DNA from: Bacteroidia bacterium
Lineage (GTDB): Bacteria > Bacteroidota > Bacteroidia > Cytophagales > Cyclobacteriaceae
Length of the DNA stretch: 33,692 bases
Assembly (NCBI GenBank): GCA_030425425.1
Contig: JAUIAO010000063.1
Location: forward strand, 1 to 33,692
Direction of reading: 5' to 3'
The notes under the pieces were generated by a model. It was given only the letters and a program-made list of their open reading frames with translations, made no database searches and was not told where the DNA came from. Position 1 is the stretch's first letter, and each line of letters starts with the position of its first letter. Positions 13,934 to 22,619 of the stretch are shown piece by piece. The translations under genes were made by a program, and so were the position numbers.

Positions 13934-15631
13934 TTGAATAATTTCCAAAAACTCGGACTATCAGCAAACATCGCAGAAGTCCTCGATTCTATGGGTTTTG
14001 AAAACCCAACACCAATTCAACAAAAAGCCATTCCACTCTTACTCTCCAAAGATCCGACGGATTTTATTGGATTAGCACAGACAGGAACAGGTAAAACTGC
14101 AGCTTTTGGTCTACCATTAATAGATTTGATTGATCCAAATCTAACTGTAAATCAGGCAATTGTAATGGCTCCTACGCGTGAGCTAAGTCAGCAAACCGCT
14201 GATCAGTTGATGTCATTTTCTAAAAACTCTCCAGTAAATGTAGAGGTAGTGTATGGCGGTGCAAATATTGTTTCGCAAATCAAAGCACTCAAAAAGCCAA
14301 CGCAGATTGTAGTGGCCACTCCCGGTAGGTTGATTGACCTGATTAAGAGGAGAGCGGTAAAACTCGAAAATGTAGAGTATGTAGTCCTGGATGAAGCAGA
14401 TGAAATGCTGAACATGGGTTTCAAGGAAGAAATTGATGAGATATTGTCTCATACTCCTGATTTCAGGGTAACATGGTTGTTTTCTGCGACTATGCCACCA
14501 GAGATCAAAAAGATTTCGAATAGGTATATGAATTCACCTATTGAGGTTTCTGTAAACACAGAGGTGAAAAGTAACGCAGATATTACGCATCAGTTTGTGA
14601 TGACCAAAACTGCTAATAAATTACCTGCGGCCAGGAGATTTCTGGATTTGCATCCAGATATGAGGGGCATTATGTTTTGCAGAACGAAACGTGAGACCCA
14701 AGAAATTGCTGACCAACTAGGTAACATGGGCTATGGAGTAGAAGCGCTGCATGGTGATTTGTCTCAGGCTCAGCGAGATGCAGTAATGAAGCGCTTTAAG
14801 ACACGCTCTATGCAGCTTTTAATTGCAACCGATGTAGCAGCAAGAGGTATAGATGTGAATGACCTCACTCATGTCATCCATCATACCTTACCAGATCAGC
14901 TCGAAGCTTATACTCACCGAAGTGGACGTACTGGTAGAGCTGGTAAGAAAGGTATTTCGTTGGCATTTATCAACCCTAGGGAAGGAAGACGGATCAATGA
15001 ACTAGAGAAAAAAATAAAGGTGAAGTTCGAGCGCATTGAAGTACCTACTAAAGAGGAACTTCGATCTAGCAGAATGCACAACTGGGCCAATCTCATTGTG
15101 AATACTAAAGTAGACGAACAGTCTCACGAAATACTCACCGACTTACACACAACCTTTGCTCATTTGAGCAAAGAGGATATCCTTAAGAGATTGATAACCA
15201 CACAGTTGGATCACTTAATGTTTCAGGACGGAGAAGAAGATAACCTTAACGAGACTCATGGAGGAAATCCTGTTAGCAGAGATAGAGGGCAGTTTAATCG
15301 ATACTTTGTTAATCTGGGAAAGATCGATGGAATGTCAAAAGGTGACCTGCTACATTTCTTATCTGACATTTCCGATGTTGACAGGAAGTACTTTGGAGAT
15401 ATTACCATGAACAAAAACTGTTCGTATTTTGATGTAGACAAAGGATATGATAAAGGATTAAACCTGAAATTTGAAGGAATTCAAGTGGAAGATAGAAGCA
15501 TAAGGGTGAATCGGGATGACGAAAACACTGGAGGTTCTAGAAAATCAGGCAAGTCGTTTAAAAAATCTAACAGAAAAGGATCCTCAGGAAAATCATTTAG
15601 AGACAAGGGTAGGAGTAGAAGGAGGAGATAA
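13934..15631 (+). CDS. DEAD-box ATP-dependent RNA helicase (DeaD/CsdA/DbpA type)
   Basis: 565 aa. All helicase motifs are present in order: Q motif (GFENPTPIQQ), Walker A AQTGTGKT (48-55), APTREL, TPGRL, DEAD (153-156), SAT (184-186), ATDVAARGID and HRSGRTGRAG. Residues about 455-530 resemble the DbpA RNA-binding domain (FVNLGKIDGMSKGDLLHFL). The tail from about 535 is Ser/Lys/Arg-rich and disordered, typical of rRNA- or mRNA-binding helicases. It should unwind RNA in ribosome assembly or cold adaptation. TTG 13934 is the only plausible start: an in-frame TAA lies at 13922 and the next Met is inside the Q-motif helix. It follows the exonuclease gene by 44 bp. Confidence 0.93.
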   Translation: MNNFQKLGLSANIAEVLDSMGFENPTPIQQKAIPLLLSKDPTDFIGLAQTGTGKTAAFGLPLIDLIDPNLTVNQAIVMAPTRELSQQTADQLMSFSKNSPVNVEVVYGGANIVSQIKALKKPTQIVVATPGRLIDLIKRRAVKLENVEYVVLDEADEMLNMGFKEEIDEILSHTPDFRVTWLFSATMPPEIKKISNRYMNSPIEVSVNTEVKSNADITHQFVMTKTANKLPAARRFLDLHPDMRGIMFCRTKRETQEIADQLGNMGYGVEALHGDLSQAQRDAVMKRFKTRSMQLLIATDVAARGIDVNDLTHVIHHTLPDQLEAYTHRSGRTGRAGKKGISLAFINPREGRRINELEKKIKVKFERIEVPTKEELRSSRMHNWANLIVNTKVDEQSHEILTDLHTTFAHLSKEDILKRLITTQLDHLMFQDGEEDNLNETHGGNPVSRDRGQFNRYFVNLGKIDGMSKGDLLHFLSDISDVDRKYFGDITMNKNCSYFDVDKGYDKGLNLKFEGIQVEDRSIRVNRDDENTGGSRKSGKSFKKSNRKGSSGKSFRDKGRSRRRR

Positions 15632-15654
15632 GAGCATATTTCTAAATCATTTTG

Positions 15655-15703
15655 AATCAGATCAGAGATCAATATGTAAGTTTGACCTTTGATCTGATTT
15701 TTT
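15655..15703 (+). terminator. Terminator after the DEAD-box helicase gene
   Basis: AATCAGATCA (15655-15664) pairs exactly with TGATCTGATT (15690-15699), with three further weaker pairs inside and a loop of about 19 nt, followed by a T run to 15703. It ends only a few bases before the ATG of the next gene at 15708. That gene must therefore depend on readthrough or on a promoter embedded in the terminator. Confidence 0.75.
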
Positions 15704-15707
15704 GTTT

Positions 15708-16790
15708 ATGGCAATTAAAAAAGTATTCGTTTCAGGGTGTTATGATTTACTCCATAGTGGACACGTTGCATTCTTCAAAGAAGCGTCTGCATATGGTGAT
15801 CTTTATGTAGGTATCGGCTCAGATGCCACTATACAGGAATTGAAAAACAGGCCAACGGTGAACAGCGAGCAAGAGCGATTATATATGGTTCGCGCTGTAA
15901 GATATGTTACTGATGCTTTTATAAATTCTGGCTCAGGAATCATGGATTTCATGGATGAGTTGGAGCATCTAAAACCTGATTATTTCATTGTAAATGAGGA
16001 CGGATATTCTCCTGAGAAAAAGCGAGTTTGTGAGCTACTAGGTATTGAGCTTAAGGTACTCCAAAGAATTCCGGATGCTGATTTACCAGAGCGATCCACT
16101 ACGGCTCTTAGAACAAATGGTATTTGCAACCTTCCATACAGAATTGACTTGGCCGGCACCTGGATCGACCAGCCATATGTCTCAGAATTTGGAGCAGGAT
16201 GGGCTATTACCGTTTCACTTGAACCTGTAGTAGAATATAACGAGCGATGCGGTATGAGTACCTCAACTCGAAATGCTGCTAAAAAACTTTGGCCGTATCA
16301 ACTCCCAATGGAGAAACCTGAAAAACTCGCAGAAATACTTTTCAAATATGAAAATGAACCAGGTTCTGAATTGATTTCAGGGGCTCAAGACTCTATTGGT
16401 ATTTGCATGCCCGGCTTGGTCAGACACTATTATGACAAAGACTACTGGCCAAAAAAAATTGAATCAATCCATGATGAATCAATTCTCTCATGGCTGGAGC
16501 AACATATTTACATGGTTATGCTTTGGCCTAGAGAATCTGGGCTTGATTTATTAAAGGAAACGTACATAAATGAGCAAAATGTCCAAATGTTGACATCTGC
16601 GGCAAATCGTGCTTGGAATGCAATCTTAGAAAAAGATTTGGAGGTATTTGCCAAGGCATTCAAAGATTCGTTTAACGCGCAAATCACTATGTTTCCGGCG
16701 ATGGTCAATAATAAGATTAACGACGTAATAGAGAGTTACAAAGAGGAAGTTCTAGCCTGGAAACTAGCCGGTGCAGGAGGTGGCGGATAA
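15708..16790 (+). CDS. Cytidylyltransferase-like / GHMP-kinase-like fusion, stopped early
   Basis: 360 aa from ATG 15708 (an upstream TTG at 15702 lies in the terminator). Residues 4-135 are a nucleotidyltransferase of the RfaE-II/TagD superfamily: KVFVSGCYDLLHSGH with the HxGH active site (H16, H19), then STTALR near 130. From about 137 to the end it resembles a GHMP kinase: LPYRIDLAGTWIDQP near 144-158 and KLAGAGGGG at the very end. The usual GHMP ATP loop (PxxxGLGSSA) is not evident. The TAA at 16788 falls immediately after the glycine loop, where GHMP proteins continue with a beta strand. The frame continues sensibly afterwards (see next entry). The likely role is activation of a sugar phosphate to an NDP-sugar, inferred from the two domains. 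No neighbour clarifies the sugar. Confidence 0.75.
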   Translation: MAIKKVFVSGCYDLLHSGHVAFFKEASAYGDLYVGIGSDATIQELKNRPTVNSEQERLYMVRAVRYVTDAFINSGSGIMDFMDELEHLKPDYFIVNEDGYSPEKKRVCELLGIELKVLQRIPDADLPERSTTALRTNGICNLPYRIDLAGTWIDQPYVSEFGAGWAITVSLEPVVEYNERCGMSTSTRNAAKKLWPYQLPMEKPEKLAEILFKYENEPGSELISGAQDSIGICMPGLVRHYYDKDYWPKKIESIHDESILSWLEQHIYMVMLWPRESGLDLLKETYINEQNVQMLTSAANRAWNAILEKDLEVFAKAFKDSFNAQITMFPAMVNNKINDVIESYKEEVLAWKLAGAGGGG

Positions 16791-16865
16791 TTGATTCTTC
16801 TATCCGATAAACCAGTAAGAGGGGCTATGCGCATTAAGATCAGAAGAAAAAACCTGGGAATGTGA
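16791..16865 (+). pseudogene. In-frame C-terminal continuation of the GHMP-like fusion beyond TAA
   Basis: Directly after the TAA at 16788-16790 the same frame reads 24 further codons, beginning LILLSDKPVRGAM and ending in a basic stretch, then TGA at 16863-16865. The first residues match the beta strand expected after GAGGGG in GHMP kinases. The TGA abuts the stop of the convergent mlaF gene at 16866. A single TAT/TAC to TAA change (Tyr to stop) would explain it. Sequencing error or stop readthrough are the alternatives. Confidence 0.7.
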
Positions 16866-17609
16866 TTACCTAAACTCCTTCATCATTCTATTCGCAAAGA
16901 CAAAATCATCAAGTTCTTTTACACCAGAGTTGGTGATTTCGTTATTTGTGCCATCCCATAGTTTAAGACCTTTATACAGAAACATCACTTTTTCACCAAT
17001 TTCTATCACGCTATTCATGTCGTGAGTAACTATCGTAGTGGTCATTTGATATTCATCAGTAATCTCTTTGATCAGTTCATCGATCACCATACTTGTTTGT
17101 GGGTCTAGACCTGAGTTGGGTTCATCACAAAACAAATAATTAGGCTTATTTACAATGGCTCGGGCTATACCAACTCGCTTTTTCATTCCTCCGGAAATCT
17201 CTGACGGCATCTTTTTGTTGACATTCTGAAGCCCGACACGGTCCAAGCAGAAATTTACTCGGTCCAGTTTCTCTTCAGGAGACATTTTAGTAAGAACATC
17301 TAAGGGAAACAAGACATTTTCTTCAACATTCTTACTGTCAAAAAGAGCACTTCCTTGAAACAACATGCCAATTTCTCTTCGAATTTCAGTCTGCCGTTTT
17401 CGGTCTGAATTTGTGAAATCACGGTCATCATAGAGGACTTTACCTTCGTCTGGTGATACTAACCCAACTATACATTTTAGCAGTACACTTTTCCCGGTAC
17501 CACTTGAACCTATAATCAAGTTGCACTTTCCTTTTTCCATAGTACCACTGATGCCCTTGAGCACTTCCTTGCCCTGAAACGATTTTGCGATATTGTTAAA
17601 TACGATCAT
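16866..17609 (-). CDS. mlaF: ABC transporter ATPase, MlaF-like
   Basis: 247 aa. Walker A GSSGTGKS (34-41), Q-loop FQGSALFDSKNVEENV, ABC signature ISGGMKKRVGIARAI and Walker B YLFCDEPNSGLDP are all intact. The SGGMKKR signature and NSGLDP turn are characteristic of the MlaF branch (phospholipid/Mce-type importers), not of sugar or metal importers. It acts on the cytoplasmic face with the adjacent MlaE-like permease and overlaps it by the 4-bp ATGA junction, indicating translational coupling. The MlaD/Mce substrate-binding partner is not in the window. It should energise glycerophospholipid trafficking between outer and inner membranes. Confidence 0.9.
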   Translation of the reverse strand: MIVFNNIAKSFQGKEVLKGISGTMEKGKCNLIIGSSGTGKSVLLKCIVGLVSPDEGKVLYDDRDFTNSDRKRQTEIRREIGMLFQGSALFDSKNVEENVLFPLDVLTKMSPEEKLDRVNFCLDRVGLQNVNKKMPSEISGGMKKRVGIARAIVNKPNYLFCDEPNSGLDPQTSMVIDELIKEITDEYQMTTTIVTHDMNSVIEIGEKVMFLYKGLKLWDGTNNEITNSGVKELDDFVFANRMMKEFR

Positions 17610-18337
17610 CCGAGAAGTAATTGAGCTAATAAATAATCTGCTAATAGAATTCCGATACAGCTACTGGTAACTGCGGCTGTTGAAGACTTACCAACTTCGA
17701 GGGCTCCGCCAGTAGTATAATATCCTTTAAATGCCGAGATTAATGCTACAATCATGGCAAATACAAATGCTTTGATCAAAGCAAAAGCAATGTTGAATTC
17801 AATGAATTCATATCGAATACCATATATGTAATCGAAACCTGAAATAATACCTGTCGCCAAACTGGTAAGATAACCACCATAGATGGTCAAAAAAGCTGAA
17901 AGCACCACAAGCATCGGATACATAATCATCGAAGCTACGACTTTAGGTAAAACCAAATAGGAAGTAGAATTAATCCCCATCACTTCCAAAGCATCAATTT
18001 GCTCTGTTATCCGCATTGTACCAAGTTCACCGGCAATATTTGATCCGACTTTTCCTGCATAAACAATTGCGATAATCGTCGGTGATAATTCCAAAATGGT
18101 CATATCGCGAACAACCAAAGAAATCACATAATCAGGAATAAAAGGGCTCACCAGGTTATAAGCTGTTTGAATAGTAGTAACGGCACCCATAAACACGGAC
18201 ACGATTGTTACAATAAACAGAGAATTATATCCCACCTTGATACATTCATCGAGAATTAACGAAATGTAGGTGGTGAAACTTTCTCTCCGGACAAAGAGTT
18301 GCCCTGTGAAAATGAAAAACTTACCGATAGACTTCAT
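17606..18337 (-). CDS. mlaE: MlaE-family ABC permease
   Basis: 243 aa, all-helical membrane protein of about five to six segments. MlaE/DUF140 marks are VSPFIPDYVISLVVRDMTILELSPTIIAIVYAGKVGSNIAGELGTMRITEQIDALEVMGI and the following LVLPKV, cited as a pattern, not as a motif. The ELGTMR..EQIDAL segment is the family's most conserved cytoplasmic contact with MlaF. It is first in a two-gene operon with the ATPase and is transcribed divergently from the SDR gene across 149 bp. Together they form the core of a Mla/Mce-type retrograde lipid transporter. Confidence 0.9.
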   Translation of the reverse strand: MKSIGKFFIFTGQLFVRRESFTTYISLILDECIKVGYNSLFIVTIVSVFMGAVTTIQTAYNLVSPFIPDYVISLVVRDMTILELSPTIIAIVYAGKVGSNIAGELGTMRITEQIDALEVMGINSTSYLVLPKVVASMIMYPMLVVLSAFLTIYGGYLTSLATGIISGFDYIYGIRYEFIEFNIAFALIKAFVFAMIVALISAFKGYYTTGGALEVGKSSTAAVTSSCIGILLADYLLAQLLLG

Positions 18338-18363
18338 CCAATATTACCTTGCTTCAGAAATGT

Positions 18364-18371
18364 TAGCTTTG
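18364..18371 (+). promoter_or_regulatory. Candidate -7 box upstream of the SDR gene
   Basis: TAGCTTTG matches TAnnTTTG, 115 nt before the SDR start in the divergent region. The -33 element is poor (TTGC about 15 nt upstream), so this is a weak assignment. Confidence 0.25.
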
Positions 18372-18486
18372 CCGAAATTAATAAGATCACAGCAAACACA
18401 AACGTTTTGGGTATTAAAGTGATAATATGAATTGATGTTTCAATTATTGGTAAAAACTTCAAGAATAAATCAAGAAAATTCAATCC

Positions 18487-19203
18487 ATGGAAAATAAAAA
18501 GGATCAACTGGTAGTAGTAACTGGAGGTACCAAAGGGATAGGGAAGGCCATTATAGAACGGTTTTCAGCAGATGGTTACAGCATAGCTACCTGTGCAAGA
18601 AACGAAGATGATTTGGCTGATTTGAAGTCTGGTATAGAAAGTCAGTTTAAAAACAGGGTTCATGTATATCAGGCAGATGTATCTAAAAAAGAAGAAATTC
18701 AATCTTTTGTGGAGTTTGTCAACCTGATCGCAAAACAGGTGAGAGTTTTAGTCAACAATGCTGGCAAATTCATTCCGGGAGAGATTCACAACGAAGAAGA
18801 TGGGATATTAGAAAGCCAGATTGAGACCAACTTGTACAGTGCATACAGAATGAGCAGAGGATTTATTCCACAAATGATCGAAAAAAGAAACGGACACATT
18901 TTCAATATTGCTTCTGTTGCGAGCTTGATGGCTTATCCAAACGGTGGTTCATACAGTATCTCAAAATTTGCTATGTATGGTATGAGTAAAACCCTCCGTG
19001 AAGAACTCAAACCACATAATATAAGAGTGACCAGCGTAATGCCCGGGGCAACTTTCACCGCGAGCTGGGAAGGAATTGATTTACCACAAGAAAGGTTCAT
19101 AAAACCTGAAGACGTAGCTGAAATGGTTTACGCTACTTTCATTCTAAGCGAAAGATCAGTAGTGGAAGATTTAGTAATCAGACCTCAGCTTGGAGATTTA
19201 TAA
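18487..19203 (+). CDS. Short-chain dehydrogenase/reductase (SDR)
   Basis: 238 aa, classical SDR length. The NAD(P)-binding motif TGGTKGIG is at 12-19, NNAG follows near 90, and the catalytic Ser is in the NIASVASL segment. Y156 and K160 (YSISK) complete the active site. The Arg in CARNE after the second beta strand favours NADP. The C-terminal half (MPGATFTASWEGIDLPQERFIKPEDVAEMVY) is typical of 3-oxoacyl-ACP-reductase-like SDRs. Substrate cannot be assigned: fatty-acid, quinone or xenobiotic carbonyls are possible. It is a single gene 69 bp upstream of ispG. Confidence 0.9.
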   Translation: MENKKDQLVVVTGGTKGIGKAIIERFSADGYSIATCARNEDDLADLKSGIESQFKNRVHVYQADVSKKEEIQSFVEFVNLIAKQVRVLVNNAGKFIPGEIHNEEDGILESQIETNLYSAYRMSRGFIPQMIEKRNGHIFNIASVASLMAYPNGGSYSISKFAMYGMSKTLREELKPHNIRVTSVMPGATFTASWEGIDLPQERFIKPEDVAEMVYATFILSERSVVEDLVIRPQLGDL

Positions 19204-19272
19204 ATAAATTTCAACATTCTATATCAATTGATGTTTAAGTATCAAACCACATAATATTTGAGCTAAATATTC

Positions 19273-21246
19273 ATGAATTCACGATTCAATTACTGCAATA
19301 GCCTTACTTCATACAGTAGAAGAAAAACCATAGACGTGAATATAGGAGGTGTTCCCCTAGGAGGAGATAACCCAATTCGTGTTCAGTCTATGACCACAGT
19401 AGATACCATGGATACGGAAGGTAGCATTGCCCAGACTCTACGTATGGTAGAAAGTGGCTGTGAGTATGTTAGAATTACCGCTCCGAGTATTAAAGAAGCA
19501 GAAAACCTAAGGTTGATCAGAGAAGGGTTGAGAAATCAAGGTTGTGAAGTTCCTTTGGTAGCAGATATTCACTTTACACCAAATGCAGCAGAACTTGCCG
19601 CGAAAATTGTAGAGAAAGTACGTGTCAATCCGGGAAATTATGCGGACAAAAAGAAATTCGAAGAAATCGAATACACGGATCAATCTTATCATGCTGAGCT
19701 AGAGCGAATCAGGGAGAAATTCACTCCTTTAGTGAAAATCTGTAAAGAATATGGGACTGCTATGAGGATTGGTACCAATCACGGGTCATTATCTGATCGC
19801 ATCATGAGTAGGTATGGAGATACACCATTAGGAATGGTGGAATCCGCATTAGAATTCATTCGGATTTGCGAAGAAAATGATTTCTACGATTTGGTAGTAT
19901 CAATGAAGTCAAGCAATCCGCAAATAATGGTGCAAGCCTACAGGTTATTAGTGCATAAATTAAATGATGAAGGTCTTGGTCAGTATCCTTTGCATTTGGG
20001 AGTGACAGAAGCAGGCGAAGCAGAAGATGGGAGAATAAAAAGTGCACTAGGCATAGGCACTTTGCTGGAAGATGGACTGGGAGATACCATTCGGGTTTCA
20101 TTAACCGAAGAACCCGAGGTAGAGTCACCCGTGGGGAGAATATTGGTAGATCGCCTGAAAAATCGCGCCAGTCACGAGCCAGTTAAAGAGGTAAATTTCG
20201 ATGCTTTCAACCCATTTGAATATGAAAAGCGACAATCCCATGAGGTGGTCAACTTTGGTGGTGAAAACGTGCCTCGGGTTATTGCTGATTTTTCTTCAAT
20301 AGGAAAAATTCAGGTAAATGATTTGAAAGCTATCGGGCATTTTTACCTCTCAGCAACAGATAAGTGGACAATGAACGATGTGGGTGCTGACTTTGTGTAT
20401 TCTGGTAAGAATAAAATCGATTTTATGCTTCCAAATGGTCTTCGTGAGATTCTTGATTATGATATTTGGAAAAGTCTAGATGATAAGTCGAATTGCTATC
20501 CAATATTATCCAGGATAGACTTAAATAATGATTTACACGATCAGCTTAATTTTCTTAAGGTTGACACCAATGAATTGGATGATAACCTGTTAGTTGAATT
20601 AAAATCCAGAAACAATCTTGTGCTGGTTTTATCAACGACCAATGCACATGCTATGGCAGATCTTCGAGCTGCTTTCATTCGCATTAAAAATCATAAGATC
20701 AATATACCTGTTGTTATTTTCAGATCATATGATGATCTGAACGAGGATGCGATGATGATGTATCCGGCTACTGATATTGGAGGTTTGTTGATTGATGGGT
20801 TTGGAGATGGGGCAATGTTAAGCATCTCACAATTATCGGGAAATAGAGATCATTTGATATCGAAAGCACAGACTTACAATTCGATTGTTTTCGGAATTTT
20901 GCAAGCTGCAAGAACCCGAATAACCAAAACGGAATATATCTCTTGCCCCTCTTGTGGACGGACATTATTTGACCTTCAAGAGACAACAGCAATGATTCGC
21001 AAAAGAACGGATCATCTAAAAGGAATCAAAATCGGGATCATGGGATGTATTGTCAATGGACCGGGCGAAATGGCTGATGCAGATTATGGTTATGTAGGTT
21101 CGGGCAAGGGAAAAATCACTCTTTATAAAGGCAAAGAAGTCATGAAAAGGGGAGTGCCATCGGTAAATGCACTTGACGAACTCATTGACTTGATCAGAGA
21201 GGATGGTAACTGGGTAGAACCAAAAACAGCTCAAATAGAAATATGA
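19273..21246 (+). CDS. ispG: 4-hydroxy-3-methylbut-2-enyl diphosphate synthase, long form
   Basis: 657 aa. It catalyses the reductive conversion of MEcPP to HMBPP in the MEP isoprenoid pathway. The TIM-barrel N-terminal part carries NPIRVQSMTTVDTMDT and the ADIHFTPNAA and VRVNPGNYAD motifs. The C-terminal 4Fe-4S domain has C558 and C561 (CPSCGR), C592 and E599 (GCIVNGPGE). It is about 280 residues longer than the E. coli enzyme because of an extra domain between barrel and cluster domain (about 290-540). This is the known form in Bacteroidota, Chlamydiae and plant plastids. Its stop overlaps the next small gene by 4 bp (ATGA). Confidence 0.95.
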   Translation: MNSRFNYCNSLTSYSRRKTIDVNIGGVPLGGDNPIRVQSMTTVDTMDTEGSIAQTLRMVESGCEYVRITAPSIKEAENLRLIREGLRNQGCEVPLVADIHFTPNAAELAAKIVEKVRVNPGNYADKKKFEEIEYTDQSYHAELERIREKFTPLVKICKEYGTAMRIGTNHGSLSDRIMSRYGDTPLGMVESALEFIRICEENDFYDLVVSMKSSNPQIMVQAYRLLVHKLNDEGLGQYPLHLGVTEAGEAEDGRIKSALGIGTLLEDGLGDTIRVSLTEEPEVESPVGRILVDRLKNRASHEPVKEVNFDAFNPFEYEKRQSHEVVNFGGENVPRVIADFSSIGKIQVNDLKAIGHFYLSATDKWTMNDVGADFVYSGKNKIDFMLPNGLREILDYDIWKSLDDKSNCYPILSRIDLNNDLHDQLNFLKVDTNELDDNLLVELKSRNNLVLVLSTTNAHAMADLRAAFIRIKNHKINIPVVIFRSYDDLNEDAMMMYPATDIGGLLIDGFGDGAMLSISQLSGNRDHLISKAQTYNSIVFGILQAARTRITKTEYISCPSCGRTLFDLQETTAMIRKRTDHLKGIKIGIMGCIVNGPGEMADADYGYVGSGKGKITLYKGKEVMKRGVPSVNALDELIDLIREDGNWVEPKTAQIEI

Positions 21247-21455
21247 TGTCAAAAGAAAAGAATACTGAAGATAAAAAGGATGTAGGGTACTATTTTAATT
21301 TCAAAGAAGTGCTCACATACTATTTCAGAAAGAAAGATCCAGATCGTCCCACTAATATCAACTTGAAAATGATGCATGGTATCAATAAGATATCAATTTT
21401 GATGTTTTTGTTCTGTGTAATTGTGATGATTGTCAGGTTTATTACCCGTAGTTAA
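21243..21455 (+). CDS. Small single-pass membrane protein (possibly DUF6728-like)
   Basis: 70 aa. A charged N-terminal half (KEVLTYYFRKKDPDRPTNINLK) is followed by a membrane helix at about 50-67. The FRKKDPxRPTN and MHGINKISILMF pattern resembles a small conserved Cytophagales family that I recall as DUF6728, but I cannot verify the name. It is translationally coupled to ispG by a 4-bp overlap and shares a TAATG junction with the next gene, so it is clearly expressed in that operon. No function can be given. Confidence 0.75.
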   Translation: MMSKEKNTEDKKDVGYYFNFKEVLTYYFRKKDPDRPTNINLKMMHGINKISILMFLFCVIVMIVRFITRS

Positions 21456-21799
21456 TGGATATTGTCGCTTTTAGAGACTTTTGCCTTACCAAACCAGGTG
21501 TGACCGAAGAGTTTCCGTTTGATGAAAACACTTTAGTTTTCAAAGTCTTAGGGAAAATGTTTGCTCTGACCGATGTGGAAGAATTTGTAAGTATTAATCT
21601 CAAATGCAATCCAGAAAGGTCTGTTGAATTGAGAGAACAATTTGATGGTATTACTCCAGGGTATCACATGAATAAAAAACATTGGAATACTGTATTAACT
21701 GATGGTTCTGTTCCTGAAAACTTGCTAGTGGAACTGATCAATCATTCTTACGAACTTGTAGTAAAAAGTCTGCCCAAAAAACTCCAACAAAACTTATGA
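21455..21799 (+). CDS. MmcQ/YjbR-family protein
   Basis: 114 aa, matching the YjbR (DUF419, double-wing CyaY-like DNA-binding) family. Diagnostic segments are FRDFCLTKPGVTEEFPFDENTLVFKVLGKMFALTD, given here as a pattern of the family start, and the C-terminal PGYHMNKKHWNTV with LINHSYELVVKSLPKK. It is probably a small nucleic-acid-binding protein; the biochemical role of the family is poorly defined. The start overlaps the previous stop by 1 bp and its end overlaps the lipoprotein gene by 4 bp. Confidence 0.88.
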   Translation: MDIVAFRDFCLTKPGVTEEFPFDENTLVFKVLGKMFALTDVEEFVSINLKCNPERSVELREQFDGITPGYHMNKKHWNTVLTDGSVPENLLVELINHSYELVVKSLPKKLQQNL

Positions 21800-22530
21800 C
21801 GAAATTGATAACTATTATTTTGACGGCAATTCTTTTCTCTGGCTGTCAACCGAATGAAACAAGCGAAGAAATATCTGAAAATGACACTACTCACACAGAA
21901 CTTGACACGATGAATTCAACAGTTCAACCTTTAAAATTCCTTGCATTAGGTGATTCATATACAATTGGGGAGAGTGTTTTAGAATCTGAGCGATGGCCGG
22001 TTCAGCTTACCTCAAAACTTGGAGCAAACGGAATAGAAATTGAAAAACCAACAATCATTGCCAAAACGGGTTGGACAACTGATGAGTTGCAATCAGCGAT
22101 TGATAAAGAAAATCCAGTAAAGAATTACGACTTGGTTTCTTTACTAATTGGAGTTAATAATCAGTACAGAGGTTATAACATCGAACAGTATGAATCAGAA
22201 TTTAAGCAGCTTCTACTACAGGCTGTAGAGTTTGCAGGAAATAATAATGATCGGATTTTCGTAGTTAGCATACCTGATTATTCAGTCACTCCTTTTGCCC
22301 AAAATCGCGATACAGCTCAAATATCAAAGGAAATTGATCAATACAATGCAATCGCCAAAGAGATTGCAAATGCACAAAATATTAGATTTTTTAATATTAC
22401 ACCAATCTCCAGAAAAGCTAAAAACGACAGTGAATTGATAGCCGGAGATGGCTTGCATCCATCTGCTAAAATGTATGCGGAATGGGTCGATCTGATAGCA
22501 TTGGATGTGAAAAATATGCTAAATCACTGA
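21796..22530 (+). CDS. SGNH/GDSL-type esterase lipoprotein
   Basis: 244 aa. A signal peptide with lipobox (LFSGC, C17) and a Ser/Thr/Glu-rich linker precede an SGNH hydrolase. The nucleophile is S54 in LALGDSYTIG. The block III GxN reads LIGVNNQYRG, and the catalytic pair is D218/H221 in GDGLHPS. It probably deacylates a lipid, polysaccharide or peptidoglycan ester in the periplasm or at the outer membrane. It is coupled to the upstream YjbR gene by 4 bp and is the last gene of the ispG run. Confidence 0.88.
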   Translation: MTKLITIILTAILFSGCQPNETSEEISENDTTHTELDTMNSTVQPLKFLALGDSYTIGESVLESERWPVQLTSKLGANGIEIEKPTIIAKTGWTTDELQSAIDKENPVKNYDLVSLLIGVNNQYRGYNIEQYESEFKQLLLQAVEFAGNNNDRIFVVSIPDYSVTPFAQNRDTAQISKEIDQYNAIAKEIANAQNIRFFNITPISRKAKNDSELIAGDGLHPSAKMYAEWVDLIALDVKNMLNH

Positions 22531-22579
22531 TATACAGAAATTAGATTATAATTCGTTAAGCTTTTAACATTAGTAAAAT

Positions 22580-22597
22580 AAGCCTATTTTTAGGCTT
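22580..22597 (+). terminator. Weak hairpin after the esterase gene
   Basis: AAGCCTA (22580-22586) and TAGGCTT (22591-22597) pair around a TTTT loop, about 50 bp past the esterase stop. There is no T-tract after the stem, so it may be a weak terminator or a processing hairpin. Confidence 0.35.
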
Positions 22598-22619
22598 TCA
22601 AAAGAGTCAAACCGCTTGT

